A stretch of DNA of 64,000 nt, taken from contig NZ_AP012327.1 in assembly GCF_001042615.1 (NCBI RefSeq), positions 1,364,001 through 1,428,000 of the forward strand, given 5' to 3'. The notes beneath the pieces were generated by a model. The model was not told where the DNA came from, searched no databases, and was given only the letters and a program-made list of their open reading frames with translations. Positions 8,172-20,417 of this stretch are shown here, one piece after another. How positions within the stretch are numbered: the first letter of the stretch is position 1; every line of letters starts with the position of its first letter. The position numbers and the translations under genes are program-made. The stretch is from Bifidobacterium catenulatum subsp. kashiwanohense JCM 15439 = DSM 21854 (GTDB lineage: Bacteria > Actinomycetota > Actinomycetes > Actinomycetales > Bifidobacteriaceae).

Positions 8172-9539
8172 ATGGCAGCTTTACCTGTCGAAGAAGTTCG
8201 ATCACGAGTCGAAGCGGATTTTGACCGCATCGTCAACGTGCTTAACAAGAAAATCGCATTACAGTCCATTTCGGCAAAAGGCATCACCGCGGATCATATG
8301 AAACGATCCGCCGAATTTGTGGCCGAAGAGCTCAGCAAGGTTGGCGTAAACGCCCAAGTGGTGCAGTCCCACAATCCTAATGGCACCCCGGGCGCTTGGG
8401 AAGTCATTGGTTCGAAGATTGTCGATGAGGATGCGCCGACCGTGCTTCTGTACGCGCATCACGATGTGCAGCCGGTACCCGACACCAGCGCATGGAACAC
8501 CGACCCGTTCGTCGGCACTGTAATCGACACCCGACTGTACGGGCGCGGCGCGGCCGACGATGGTGGCGGCATCGCCATCCATTCAGGCGCATTGCAGGCC
8601 CTCGGCGACGATCTGAAAGTCAACATCAAAGTCTTCATCGAAGGCGAAGAGGAAATGGGCTCACCAAGCTTCATTCCCTTCATCGAAGAACACAAAGACG
8701 AATTCGACTCCGATGTGATCATCGTCGCCGACTCGGGCAACTGGTCCGCGGAAATCCCCTCCCTCACCACATCACTTCGCGGCAACACCGACATCGACGT
8801 GCATGTCAAGGCATTGCATCACCCAGTGCACTCTGGCCAGTACGGCGGACCGATCCTCGATGCGAACACGCTTGCAGCCATGCTGATCGCTTCCATGTAC
8901 GACGAACACGGCGATCTGGCGGTACCGGGCGTCGCCTCAGAAGATCCAATCGGCGGACTGCAGCGAGACATGGACGAGACAACCGTGCGTACGGACGCCG
9001 GCATCGTCGATTCCTACCGTCTGGCCGGCACCGGTTCTTTGGCTGCACGCCTGTGGACCAAACCAAGCGTGACCGTCATCGGTTTTGACGCGCATCCGGT
9101 GGAAGGATCCTTCAATGTGATCTCCCCTGAAACAACGTTCCGCCTCAGCCTACGCACCGCCCCGAACCAGCGTCCGGAAGAGGCCCAGGAGGCGCTTGCA
9201 GCATTCATGGTCGAACATGCCCCGTTCGGTGCCGAGGTGTGGGTCGACAAGCTTGATAATGGCATGGGCTGGGCCATGGATCCGAATGCCGAAGCCACCA
9301 AGGATGCCATGGAAGCCATGGAAGAGGCTTTTGGCGTGGCTCCTGTCAACAAGGGTGAAGGCGGTTCGATTCCGTTCATTCCAGAATTGCAACGTATTTT
9401 CCCGAAGGCCCAAGTCTTGGTTACCGGACCGGAGGATCCGAAGGCCAACGCGCATAGCCCGAACGAGTCCATCAGTCTGCCCAGTCTGAAGAACAACGTG
9501 ATCACCGAGGCGCTGCTGCTCGACAAACTCGCCAAGTAG
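8172..9539 (+). CDS. M20 family dipeptidase / metallopeptidase
   Basis: The 455-residue protein has the M20 metal-binding signatures: AHHDVQP near residue 100, GRGAADDGGG with the bridging aspartate, and the catalytic GEEEMGS. These are followed by a dimerisation domain insert containing HHPVHSGQYGGP. The family cleaves dipeptides or related amides with two zinc ions in the cytosol. The start has GTAAGGAGC upstream at normal spacing. Monocistronic, with a strong terminator after it. Whether the substrate is a dipeptide or an acylated amino acid cannot be told. Confidence 0.85.
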   Translation: MAALPVEEVRSRVEADFDRIVNVLNKKIALQSISAKGITADHMKRSAEFVAEELSKVGVNAQVVQSHNPNGTPGAWEVIGSKIVDEDAPTVLLYAHHDVQPVPDTSAWNTDPFVGTVIDTRLYGRGAADDGGGIAIHSGALQALGDDLKVNIKVFIEGEEEMGSPSFIPFIEEHKDEFDSDVIIVADSGNWSAEIPSLTTSLRGNTDIDVHVKALHHPVHSGQYGGPILDANTLAAMLIASMYDEHGDLAVPGVASEDPIGGLQRDMDETTVRTDAGIVDSYRLAGTGSLAARLWTKPSVTVIGFDAHPVEGSFNVISPETTFRLSLRTAPNQRPEEAQEALAAFMVEHAPFGAEVWVDKLDNGMGWAMDPNAEATKDAMEAMEEAFGVAPVNKGEGGSIPFIPELQRIFPKAQVLVTGPEDPKANAHSPNESISLPSLKNNVITEALLLDKLAK

Positions 9540-9570
9540 CGGATGCCACGCTTTTTAAGAAAAAACATAC

Positions 9571-9614
9571 AAAAAGGACGTTTCATTCGTTACACGGAAT
9601 GAAACGTCCTTTTT
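9571..9614. terminator. Bidirectional terminator
   Basis: Perfect 18-bp inverted repeat (9571-9588 and 9597-9614) with an 8-base loop, flanked by A and T runs on both sides. It lies between the convergent dipeptidase and ykoC genes. Confidence 0.85.
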
Positions 9615-9663
9615 GCAATCGACGCAAATCCAACAATCTCGAGCTATGAGATCATCTGTTCGA

Positions 9664-10506
9664 TCAATTGCCGGTACCGGTGAAAGCCCAATGCCAGTAG
9701 CCCGTGAAGTAAGCGCAAGACAACGCAATCACTGGCACTGCCACACAAATCGCATAAAACAGCCAGTCGACGGCGTTCAAACGTGATTCCCGGGCCTGAC
9801 TACGTGGAGCATCCGATCCGAAAGCACGCGCCTCCATGGCGGTGGCAAGCTTCGTGCCGCGTCGAATCGACACCACCAATAGGCTGAACGCCTGGGAAAA
9901 TACGCGCTTGATAGCGCTACCGTCGCCCAGTCCACGAGAGCGGCGGGATTGCCCGAGCGCACGCCAATCATCCTGCAGCAACGTGAACATGCGCATGCCA
10001 GCCAAACCGCCATATACGAATCGTGACGGCAAATGCAGAATCTGCACCAAACCATCGGCCAGATCGGTCGGGTCAAGGCCAAGCGCGAGGATCACGCCGG
10101 GAACGGCAATGGCCGCCACACGTAGGAACGTGGCCAACGCCAAATACAACGATCCCTGCGAGATCACAATGACATTACCAAGATTGACCAGCACGGCACC
10201 GGAGGTTTTGCCATACAATGACACGGAAATGAAGCTCCCCGAAGCGGCGACCCATACCGGCCAGGTTTTACGAAGCACCGTCCATGGAGCGACGCCTCCA
10301 ATCCAGAGCAGCAGCATCTCCAACGCGAACGCCACCGATGCGGAAACCACGTCCAACGTCACGAACATGGGAATGCACAATATCAGCGCACCGATGAAAC
10401 GACTGACCGGATTAATCTTCGCTACAAACCATGACGGCGACGCCGGCTTGGCGTCATCATGACGTTCCTTATGCGGCACCACGCTGATGGTTTCCAACTG
10501 TTCCAT
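9664..10506 (-). CDS. ykoC: ECF transporter T component (CbiQ/YkoC family) of HMP/thiamin importer
   Basis: The 280-residue membrane protein has four or more hydrophobic segments. It also has the CbiQ-family coupling helices with ARG-type boxes (GTKLATAMEARAFGS resembles the Ala-Arg-Gly coupling motif). The T subunit transmits ATPase motion to the S subunit. Its start at 10506 lies one base after the stop of ykoD, with GGGGAG upstream, so it is the last gene of the ykoE-ykoD-ykoC operon under the TPP riboswitch at 12760-12842. Confidence 0.85.
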   Translation of the reverse strand: MEQLETISVVPHKERHDDAKPASPSWFVAKINPVSRFIGALILCIPMFVTLDVVSASVAFALEMLLLWIGGVAPWTVLRKTWPVWVAASGSFISVSLYGKTSGAVLVNLGNVIVISQGSLYLALATFLRVAAIAVPGVILALGLDPTDLADGLVQILHLPSRFVYGGLAGMRMFTLLQDDWRALGQSRRSRGLGDGSAIKRVFSQAFSLLVVSIRRGTKLATAMEARAFGSDAPRSQARESRLNAVDWLFYAICVAVPVIALSCAYFTGYWHWAFTGTGN

Positions 10507-10507
10507 C

Positions 10508-11998
10508 TCACTCCCCCTCGCTTACGAGAATGCGACGCGCACCCAGCGCTTCGATCAACGGCTCGTCATGAGTGACCATGATGACGGAACAGCCCGCGTC
10601 GCGCGCGCCCGCTATCAGCCTGACCATTTCCGTCCATGTGGTGAAATCCTGACCGAATGTCGGCTCGTCCATCACCAACACCTTCGGCGCCGCGGCAAGC
10701 ATGGACGCTACGGAAAGGCGACGCTTCTCGCCGCCGGATAACGTGAATGGATTGGCTGGGGCGAACCGTTTGAGGTTTAGCCGTTCTAGCATCATATCGG
10801 CAATGGCGTAGGCCTCGTCATCGGTTTTCCCCATGGATTTAGGACCGACTGCCACTTCGTCGCGCACACTGGACGTGACGAACTGGTGTTCCGGCTCTTG
10901 GAACACCATGCCGATTCGTCCAAGAAGATCCCTGCTTTTCCATGTGAAGACGTTGTTCTCCCTATGTGCGGGAACCATGCTTTCATCCATACTTACCCGA
11001 CCGGAAATCGGCTTGAGCAAGCCAGCCAAAGTCAAAGCGAGTGTGGATTTTCCCACGCCGTTTTTGCCGGTCAGGGCGGTAATCTCGCCGGCATGGAACG
11101 CGAGGTTCGCATGCTCGCCAAGCGAGAATTCACGTCCGAAGCTGAGATCCTCGGTTCGCAGAACAACATTTCCCGACGATTGATTGGATTCGGGAATATG
11201 GCTTTCAACGGTGCGCCCCGGAACCCAGGCACCACCTTTTGTCAATACCGGAGCCATGCTGCCAAATACTTCTTCCGGAGTGCCGTCGGCGATGACTCCG
11301 CTGACATGCGAATCGGATTCCGGCTTGCCAAGCACAATGACACGATCCACCAAATCAAGCCATACGTCGATATGATGCTCCACCACCACCAGGGTTTCAT
11401 GAGTTCGGTCAAGCACATCACGTACCGCATCATGCACTTCCTTGACGCCTTCCGGATCAAGGTTGGCAGTCGGCTCGTCAAGCAACAGCAGCCCGGGATG
11501 CATGGCAAGTACGCCAGCCAAAGCCAGACGTTGACGCTGCCCGCCAGAAAGCCTGCGTGTGGAACGATCGAGCTTCATATAGCCAAGTCCAACAATGTCG
11601 AGTGAGGAACGGACCCTGCTCCAAATCTCATCTTTTGGCAGATTCAGATTTTCACAACCAAAAGCAGTATCGTCTCCTACACGTTCCAGAATCGTCTGCG
11701 CCTCGGGATCCTGCAATACCAATCCTGAACGCCCACGCGAATGGCGGGCATCTGTTCCGTCAATCAGCAGCTCACCCTCGAGTTCGCCTTCATCATCACC
11801 GCCGAGCACGCCGGCAAGACCTGCCATCAACGTCGATTTTCCGGCACCAGAAGCACCCAACAGCAACACGCGCTCCCCTGGCTGTATGGTGAAATCCACA
11901 TGCCTTAACGCAAAATCCTTACGTGAGGCATGTCGCCATCCCCAATCGCGTGCGACCACCCCGGCTGCGGAAAACGATTTTTCTGCATCAGTACCCAT
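10508..11998 (-). CDS. ykoD: ECF transporter double ATPase (A1-A2 fusion) of HMP/thiamin importer
   Basis: About 496 residues containing two full ABC ATPase domains in tandem. The first has Walker A GASGAGKST, signature LSGGQRQR and Walker B LLLLDEPTANLD. The second has Walker A GKNGVGKST, signature LSGGEKRR and LVMDEPTFGQD. It powers uptake by the YkoE S component. The start is uncertain: 11998, 12013, 12031 and 12046 are all in-frame ATGs, and none has a clear ribosome site. Confidence 0.88.
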   Translation of the reverse strand: MGTDAEKSFSAAGVVARDWGWRHASRKDFALRHVDFTIQPGERVLLLGASGAGKSTLMAGLAGVLGGDDEGELEGELLIDGTDARHSRGRSGLVLQDPEAQTILERVGDDTAFGCENLNLPKDEIWSRVRSSLDIVGLGYMKLDRSTRRLSGGQRQRLALAGVLAMHPGLLLLDEPTANLDPEGVKEVHDAVRDVLDRTHETLVVVEHHIDVWLDLVDRVIVLGKPESDSHVSGVIADGTPEEVFGSMAPVLTKGGAWVPGRTVESHIPESNQSSGNVVLRTEDLSFGREFSLGEHANLAFHAGEITALTGKNGVGKSTLALTLAGLLKPISGRVSMDESMVPAHRENNVFTWKSRDLLGRIGMVFQEPEHQFVTSSVRDEVAVGPKSMGKTDDEAYAIADMMLERLNLKRFAPANPFTLSGGEKRRLSVASMLAAAPKVLVMDEPTFGQDFTTWTEMVRLIAGARDAGCSVIMVTHDEPLIEALGARRILVSEGE

Positions 11999-12108
11999 GA
12001 ATCGTTCTTTCATTCCTTTTGCATTTGACATTCGCAAGGCGAACACGCATCAAAGAAGTCCCGTATCCACCCACCGTGAATGCGATACGGGACTTCACAA
12101 ACGAATCG

Positions 12109-12720
12109 TCAGACCAGAGCCTGCGCACGACCGGATTCGAAACGGTCGAGCACACCTGTTTTGGCGATGGCCTGATGCAGCAGATACATCAGAACGCCAG
12201 CCACCAAAGCGCCGGAAACAATGGAAGTGACGCAGCTGACGACAATACGCAAGCCCGCCCAAGCGGGGTTTGCGTTCCAGTTGTAGAGGAAGCATCCCAA
12301 CCCGGCGAGGGTTCCGGCAATGGTGGTCGACAGCAAATCCCAACGCTTGTATGCGAAAATCGCAAAGCCGATTTCGGCAGTGAGACCTTGGCAGACGCCA
12401 ATGATCAGGGAGCCGCCGATGCCCCATGGATTGCCCATAGCGAGCTCTATAGCGGCAGCAAGGGTTTCGGCGAACAGCGCAGCTCCAGGCTTTCGCACAA
12501 TAATGGCGGCCAGCGGACCTGCAAATAGCCAGATGCCGTTCAGCAGGCCTTCGAAGCCAGGCGTCACCGCTTCGAACAGCGTGATTGGAGCCGCACAGAT
12601 AACATCCCAGCCCCAGAAAATCACACCAGACGCAACCGCGATGATGGCGGCCACAACGATATCAACGACTCGCCATTTGTTGTTGTGCTTCTTCACCACG
12701 GAAGATTCATTTACGGTCAT
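12109..12720 (-). CDS. ykoE: ECF transporter substrate-binding S component, HMP/thiamin (YkoE)
   Basis: The 203-residue hydrophobic protein (five or six membrane segments) contains the YkoE-type segments GVIFWGWDVI, FLYNWNANPAW and GNPWGIGGSLIIG. YkoE binds thiamin or its hydroxymethylpyrimidine precursor at the membrane. The start at 12720 is chosen from the AAAGG-like sequence upstream. It is the first gene of the operon with ykoD and ykoC, directly behind a TPP riboswitch, which supports the vitamin assignment. Confidence 0.85.
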   Translation of the reverse strand: MTVNESSVVKKHNNKWRVVDIVVAAIIAVASGVIFWGWDVICAAPITLFEAVTPGFEGLLNGIWLFAGPLAAIIVRKPGAALFAETLAAAIELAMGNPWGIGGSLIIGVCQGLTAEIGFAIFAYKRWDLLSTTIAGTLAGLGCFLYNWNANPAWAGLRIVVSCVTSIVSGALVAGVLMYLLHQAIAKTGVLDRFESGRAQALV

Positions 12721-12759
12721 TAATGTGCCTTTCTCTATGCCAAGGCACGGGAAAGAGAG

Positions 12760-12842
12760 ACGTCCGTGCGCCGGCATTACCCGGTATACGTTCATACGGT
12801 CGAAGCGTTTGCTTCCTCTCAGCCATACGGCCCCCGTGTCCG
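12760..12842 (-). promoter_or_regulatory. TPP riboswitch (THI element) controlling ykoEDC
   Basis: On the minus strand the conserved blocks appear in order: ACACGGGGGCC, then GGCTGAGAGG, then CGACCGTATGAACG, then GGGTAATGCCGGCGCACGG. These match the TPP aptamer (GGGGUGC, CUGAGA, CCUUUGAACCUGA, UAAUGCCAGCG). It ends about 40 bases before the ykoE start, so thiamin pyrophosphate should repress importer expression. Confidence 0.85.
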
Positions 12843-12998
12843 CGATTGATACTACACAAGGCACAAGATTTTCACAAGGGCCGTTTCATTTTCGCTTCGT
12901 TTCCGGCATGGAATACGTTCGGATTTTTTGCAATGGTCTGTCTTCACGGGTTTCCCTCCCATACTGAATGCAGTACGGGAACACGGTTCCATGGAGTT

Positions 12999-14120
12999 TT
13001 ACAGGGGTCTGCGCATCAACGATTCGGCTAGGCTCCTGAATGTCTCACCAATACCGTCGGCGCGTAATGAGCCATCCTCATTCAGCACGGCCGGACGTCC
13101 GGCCTCACCAGTCTCCCTCAATTCCGGTTCCAACGGAAGCTGAGCGAGCAATGGAACGTCATAGCCGAGGCTTTCGGTCAGCTGTTCCGACACGCGCGCG
13201 CCGCCGCCTTCGCCGAAAATCCGCAGACGTTCACCCTTGTGCTCGTAATAGCTCATGTTCTCCACAACACCACGCACTTTCATCGGCACCTGCAGCGCCA
13301 CCAAGCCGGAGCGGACCGCGATGTCGGACGCGGATGGCTGCGGCGTGGTGACCACCACCAGTTCCGCGTTCGGCAAAGCCTGGGCCACGGAAATCGCCAT
13401 ATCGCCGGTGCCTGGAGCCAAGTCAAGCAGAAGCACGTCGGGCTCGCCCCACCACACATCTGAAAGGAACTGTTCGAGCGAACGCTGCAGTCTCGGCCCT
13501 CTCCAAAGGATCGCGCGATCGGCGCCCGCGAACATGCCGATGGAAATCAGTTTCGCTCCCCAAGCGGTGACAGGCATGAGCATGCCATTCAGATTGGTGG
13601 GTTGCGCATGCACGCCGAACAGTCGCGGCAGCGAGAACCCGTAGATGTCGGCATCAATGGCAGCCGTATCATAACCGAGCGCCGCGAAAGTGGCGGCAAG
13701 ATTCGCGGTGACGGACGATTTGCCGACACCGCCCTTGCCGGATGCTATGGCGAAAATACGGGTTCTGATGCCTGGCTTGTTGAAAGGGTTCTGCTTGCGC
13801 TCGGCTTTGAGACCGGCAACGAGTTGGGTGAGCTTGTCTTGGCTCATGGAGCCGACTTCGATGCGCGGCAGCAGCGTTGCATCCGGGTAGGATTCCACCG
13901 CTCCGTTGATCTGGTTGGTGATGGTCTGCGATAATGGGCAGCCTTCTACCGTCAGTTCGACCTCCACACGAACCTCATAGGTGTTCGCCTTACCTTCCAC
14001 CGGTATCGCGTCGATGGCTGCGATCATGCCCAGATCAGTCACGGATCGGCCCAGTTCCGGGTCGATTACTTTGCTGAGTCGCTCATAGATTCGCGCTTCA
14101 ATGGTGCGCTCGTCGGTCAT
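12999..14120 (-). CDS. Mrp/NBP35-type P-loop ATPase, putative Fe-S cluster carrier
   Basis: The 373-residue protein starts with a DUF59/MIP18-like domain (about residues 1-95), followed by a deviant Walker A GKGGVGKSSVTANLA and the Mrp core DADIYGFSLPRLFG and LLLDLAPGTGD. Family members carry or insert Fe-S clusters. The segment NMSYYEHKGERLRIFGEGGG lacks the CxxC pair present in many Mrp proteins at this place, as is common in actinobacterial versions, so cluster binding is uncertain. The start at 14120 has AAAGGAGG upstream. It lies just downstream of ligA on the same strand. Confidence 0.85.
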   Translation of the reverse strand: MTDERTIEARIYERLSKVIDPELGRSVTDLGMIAAIDAIPVEGKANTYEVRVEVELTVEGCPLSQTITNQINGAVESYPDATLLPRIEVGSMSQDKLTQLVAGLKAERKQNPFNKPGIRTRIFAIASGKGGVGKSSVTANLAATFAALGYDTAAIDADIYGFSLPRLFGVHAQPTNLNGMLMPVTAWGAKLISIGMFAGADRAILWRGPRLQRSLEQFLSDVWWGEPDVLLLDLAPGTGDMAISVAQALPNAELVVVTTPQPSASDIAVRSGLVALQVPMKVRGVVENMSYYEHKGERLRIFGEGGGARVSEQLTESLGYDVPLLAQLPLEPELRETGEAGRPAVLNEDGSLRADGIGETFRSLAESLMRRPL

Positions 14121-14213
14121 GGTTCCTCCTTTAGCCGCGTACCAGACTAGCGTCTGGAAGCGCGGCATGCCAGAGCTTTCTTGCGATTACGTTGCCAGTT
14201 TGACGTGCCGGTG

Positions 14214-17018
<2,805 letters not shown>

Positions 17019-20000
17019 TCAGTTGTTCAACGATCTCAGGAACTGCATCTGCACCACGTCGGCCCCGTCTCGTTCCTCGTCATCCATTCTGGATGCGGCC
17101 ACCGAAAGCGTTCTTGCCGGCACGAACATGCCCTCGTCCACGCAGGCTCGCGCGGCCTTGCGCACCAAGGACGCAACCCGCGTGTTGGGCCATACCGGCA
17201 GTCCAGCCTGCGCAAGCACATGCATGGCTTCCGGAACATTGGTAGGCACCGGAATGCACTGCGATTGCGCGCGTCCGATTAATTCCTGAAGCTCACCTTC
17301 CAACATGGCGATACGCCCCGGAGCGATCTCTTCGCTCATGATATATGCGGCGGCCGCAATGTCGAAATGATCGCACATCCATTCCGCGTAGGCGAGCCTA
17401 TAGTAAGCGAACGATGCATTCTCACGGTCGAGTGCGACATGCAACGCGTTGAGGCATGCGGCTTTGGCCGGATCCCAATCCTCGGAGCGTGCCAACTGCA
17501 CCGCCAGTTTGAGGTGAGAGAGCGGATAGGCCGGCGCGTATCGCACCATCGCGTTGAGATGCGGCAGCGCGGCCTTGACTCCTTTGACCTGTGCCAGCAC
17601 GTCAGCTAATTCCATATGCGCATAGAACAGGTTGTCAGGGATAAGCACAGTACGTTCGCCTTCTGTGGCAAACATACGGTTGTAGATGACACGTTCCGCA
17701 TACGAGTTGAAATACCGTGGTACGCCCGGATTCGAAACGAACAACTGATCCATTCGTTCCAGCGCCGATTCGGCCAATTCCACGCTCTGATCGATCTGCC
17801 CGGAGAACAGCAGATCCCTCGCCTTGATGCGTTCCGTATCGAGTTCGTCGGCCATGCGGAATGAGAAATCCGGCGTGTCCTTGCCATCGATAAGAGCGCT
17901 CGTCACCTGCGGAGCCAGGGCCGTTAACTCAGGGTCGGCGATGGCGTTGATGACGTCCATGGCCTGTTTCGCTTTGGCCACCGATTCCAGATGGGGGTCC
18001 TGCGCGATCCTATGGAATTCGCCAACCGCGCGCTGCAGCAGATCCACACGTTGGATGGACAGCCCTGACATGTCGCGGCAGCCAAACAGTTGCGCCGTAT
18101 CATGGTCGAACGTGACGTCGGAAAGCTCGGGCTCCTCCTGGCTTCCCGCCGGAGAGAAACGGCTGTCACGCAGGTTGAGCGCGGCATCCACCGGCTTCAA
18201 CGCACCAAGACCATCCACATCCATTTCCGCGTCGAACATGCGGTACGTGCCTGTCGGATCAGACAGTCCGCACTCACCCAACCGTTCCATGAACTCGCTT
18301 CTGGTAAAGGTGACCGTCACCAGATTGCGCACGGTTGGATTCTTGCGAAGCTGGCTCAACGGATCGTCGCCATCCCCGTCGAAATCGTTATAGCCGATCA
18401 GACCAGCATCAAGACCGTCATGCGTGAAATGCTCGGAATCGCCCTCTTCGCCGGTGGACTCGTTTGCGGCTTCGTCAGGAACCGCAAACGTCATCTCGTC
18501 GAAGTCAATATCTTTCATCAGAGCCTCGAACTGGCTGTTAAGCGAATCGTCCGCATCATCGCCGTCACCGTCATCGGCACCCAAGTCAGCGGTTTTCGGC
18601 GTCACTGGCCGAGACGGATCCCCATGGAAATCGCCGTCCTTCGGATCGGCTTTGGATCCGGAAACGCCCATATCTCCAGTACGGATTCGTTCGAACGCGG
18701 CCAACGCCTCGCTCATCAGCTCGCTGATGGCGGAATCCTGCTCGGCCACGGCCTCTTCCAAACCAATCGAATCAATGTGCATCGATACGCGCTGGATGCC
18801 CGGATCGGCACCGAAACTCAACGCGGCCATCATCAGTCCGACACGCAGATTGTAGTCCGCGCTCATGCGAGCGCGTTCGGCATCCGTCATGTCCGCCCAT
18901 GCATGGCGTGTCGCATCGTATCTGGTGGACGGCATCATGGAAACGCCTGCGGAAGTGAAGCCGATCGCCATATTGCCGTCCTTGAGGCTGCATCGGAAAT
19001 CCACGTCGAAACGGTATGGAAGGCGCATGCTGCGCAGCAGTCGAGACATTGTCTGGCGGTACACCCATTCCGAACCGCCTTCGCTGCCTAAGGCGACGCC
19101 ATCCGTGCCGCCCTTCGTGTTTTCGGCGATGGAACGCCTGGTTTCCGAGGCGATGTCCACCAGACGCATGACGGCCTGCACGCCATCATCCTGTTGGGAG
19201 TCGAGGATCGCGCCGAATTCGTCATCCGGTTTCAATGCGATCAACGCTGGATTTTCCAGCAACGCCATGTCGATCTGCGCCGCTTCGGCTCGTGTCACGG
19301 TGTCTTCCGTGGGGAGTCTGCCGATGCGGGCGTTACGTTCCAACCATGAGCTGACTGCGGCGAAACGGTTGAGATTGCCTTCGATGTTTAGCGCACGCAA
19401 CGATGCCGAGAACGGCAACGTGGAATCCCATGCGAAGAAGTAGCAGCCGGAGTAGCTGGACGTGTACAGATGCAGCGGTTCTGCACCATGCACGGCCTCA
19501 AGGCCTTGGTCTTTGTCGAGCGCGCCGGCCTCGCGCATGAGGTCGGCGAAATAATCCTCGAGTCCGGAGGCGCGCATGCCGTGCGAGCGGGCACTCATCG
19601 TGTCTCTGATGGATCGGCGGATCGCACCCATCGGCGCTTCCCTGTTGAGCCTGCGGAAGATGTTACCCGTGCCGAATCCTACGAGTAGTCCGTTCATTTG
19701 CGGCAGCATGTAGGCCGCGAAGAACGCGATGGCGATGGCGTCACGGTATTCCAGGTCGAATCGCATGGCTTCCGGCAGGTTGGCGCGCATCTGTTCAAGC
19801 GTGTAGCGGTTGCCGACCTTGAGCCAGGATGCAAGCCACATCATGCGCCCTCCGGGCATGCGCCCTACGACACCGCCTTGTGATGCGCGTACCGTTTTTG
19901 GCGTGCCGTTCGCAGCATGACCGAATCGTGGGCCGTCAGGCAGAGTGAGGGTCTCCTCTTTGACGAAGATGAAGCGTGGGTCCAGTTCCTGCACATCCAT

Positions 20001-20339
20001 TTCAGGATCGGTGCCTGCAAAGACGCGTGCTTTGTTGTCGGCGAGCGCGATTTGTGCGAAGTGGTTGGTGTCGGTGAACAGGCCGATGGAGAAGGCTTTG
20101 CCTTGGGTTTGCGGTAATTGTGCCCAGCCGAGTTGGAGTGTGTTTGGTACGCCTTCGAATCCTTTGATGATGCGTCGTTTGATGAGTGGGTTGAGTTTGA
20201 TGGCGTTGCGGGTGAGTTCGCCGATGATGTCGTCTGGCGTGTCGAGGGCTTTGCCGAAGGGGTTGGTATCGGCGGCGTTGTGGGGGTGTTTGTTGTGGTT
20301 GATGAGTTGTCGCACCCCTTGCATGGCGTGGTTGAGCAT
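17019..20339 (-). CDS. Large TPR-containing protein of unknown function
   Basis: The 1106-residue protein is not recognised as a known enzyme. Residues 1-550 form a globular region without a motif I can name. A strongly acidic, low-complexity linker follows (about 560-680, with DDGDGDDADDSLNSQ and DFDGDGDDPLSQ). The C-terminal 300 residues are helical TPR-like repeats, for example HMELADVLAQVKGVKAALPH. No signal peptide or membrane helix is seen, so it is probably a cytosolic scaffold. The start at 20339 is preceded by AAGGACGG. It is divergent from the membrane protein gene at 20418. Confidence 0.7.
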   Translation of the reverse strand: MLNHAMQGVRQLINHNKHPHNAADTNPFGKALDTPDDIIGELTRNAIKLNPLIKRRIIKGFEGVPNTLQLGWAQLPQTQGKAFSIGLFTDTNHFAQIALADNKARVFAGTDPEMDVQELDPRFIFVKEETLTLPDGPRFGHAANGTPKTVRASQGGVVGRMPGGRMMWLASWLKVGNRYTLEQMRANLPEAMRFDLEYRDAIAIAFFAAYMLPQMNGLLVGFGTGNIFRRLNREAPMGAIRRSIRDTMSARSHGMRASGLEDYFADLMREAGALDKDQGLEAVHGAEPLHLYTSSYSGCYFFAWDSTLPFSASLRALNIEGNLNRFAAVSSWLERNARIGRLPTEDTVTRAEAAQIDMALLENPALIALKPDDEFGAILDSQQDDGVQAVMRLVDIASETRRSIAENTKGGTDGVALGSEGGSEWVYRQTMSRLLRSMRLPYRFDVDFRCSLKDGNMAIGFTSAGVSMMPSTRYDATRHAWADMTDAERARMSADYNLRVGLMMAALSFGADPGIQRVSMHIDSIGLEEAVAEQDSAISELMSEALAAFERIRTGDMGVSGSKADPKDGDFHGDPSRPVTPKTADLGADDGDGDDADDSLNSQFEALMKDIDFDEMTFAVPDEAANESTGEEGDSEHFTHDGLDAGLIGYNDFDGDGDDPLSQLRKNPTVRNLVTVTFTRSEFMERLGECGLSDPTGTYRMFDAEMDVDGLGALKPVDAALNLRDSRFSPAGSQEEPELSDVTFDHDTAQLFGCRDMSGLSIQRVDLLQRAVGEFHRIAQDPHLESVAKAKQAMDVINAIADPELTALAPQVTSALIDGKDTPDFSFRMADELDTERIKARDLLFSGQIDQSVELAESALERMDQLFVSNPGVPRYFNSYAERVIYNRMFATEGERTVLIPDNLFYAHMELADVLAQVKGVKAALPHLNAMVRYAPAYPLSHLKLAVQLARSEDWDPAKAACLNALHVALDRENASFAYYRLAYAEWMCDHFDIAAAAYIMSEEIAPGRIAMLEGELQELIGRAQSQCIPVPTNVPEAMHVLAQAGLPVWPNTRVASLVRKAARACVDEGMFVPARTLSVAASRMDDEERDGADVVQMQFLRSLNN

Positions 20340-20417
20340 GGTCCGTCCTTGGTGTGGATGGTGTGCTGATGGCGATGCTGGTGTGAGGTGTGACATGTGG
20401 GCCATTCTTTCAATTCA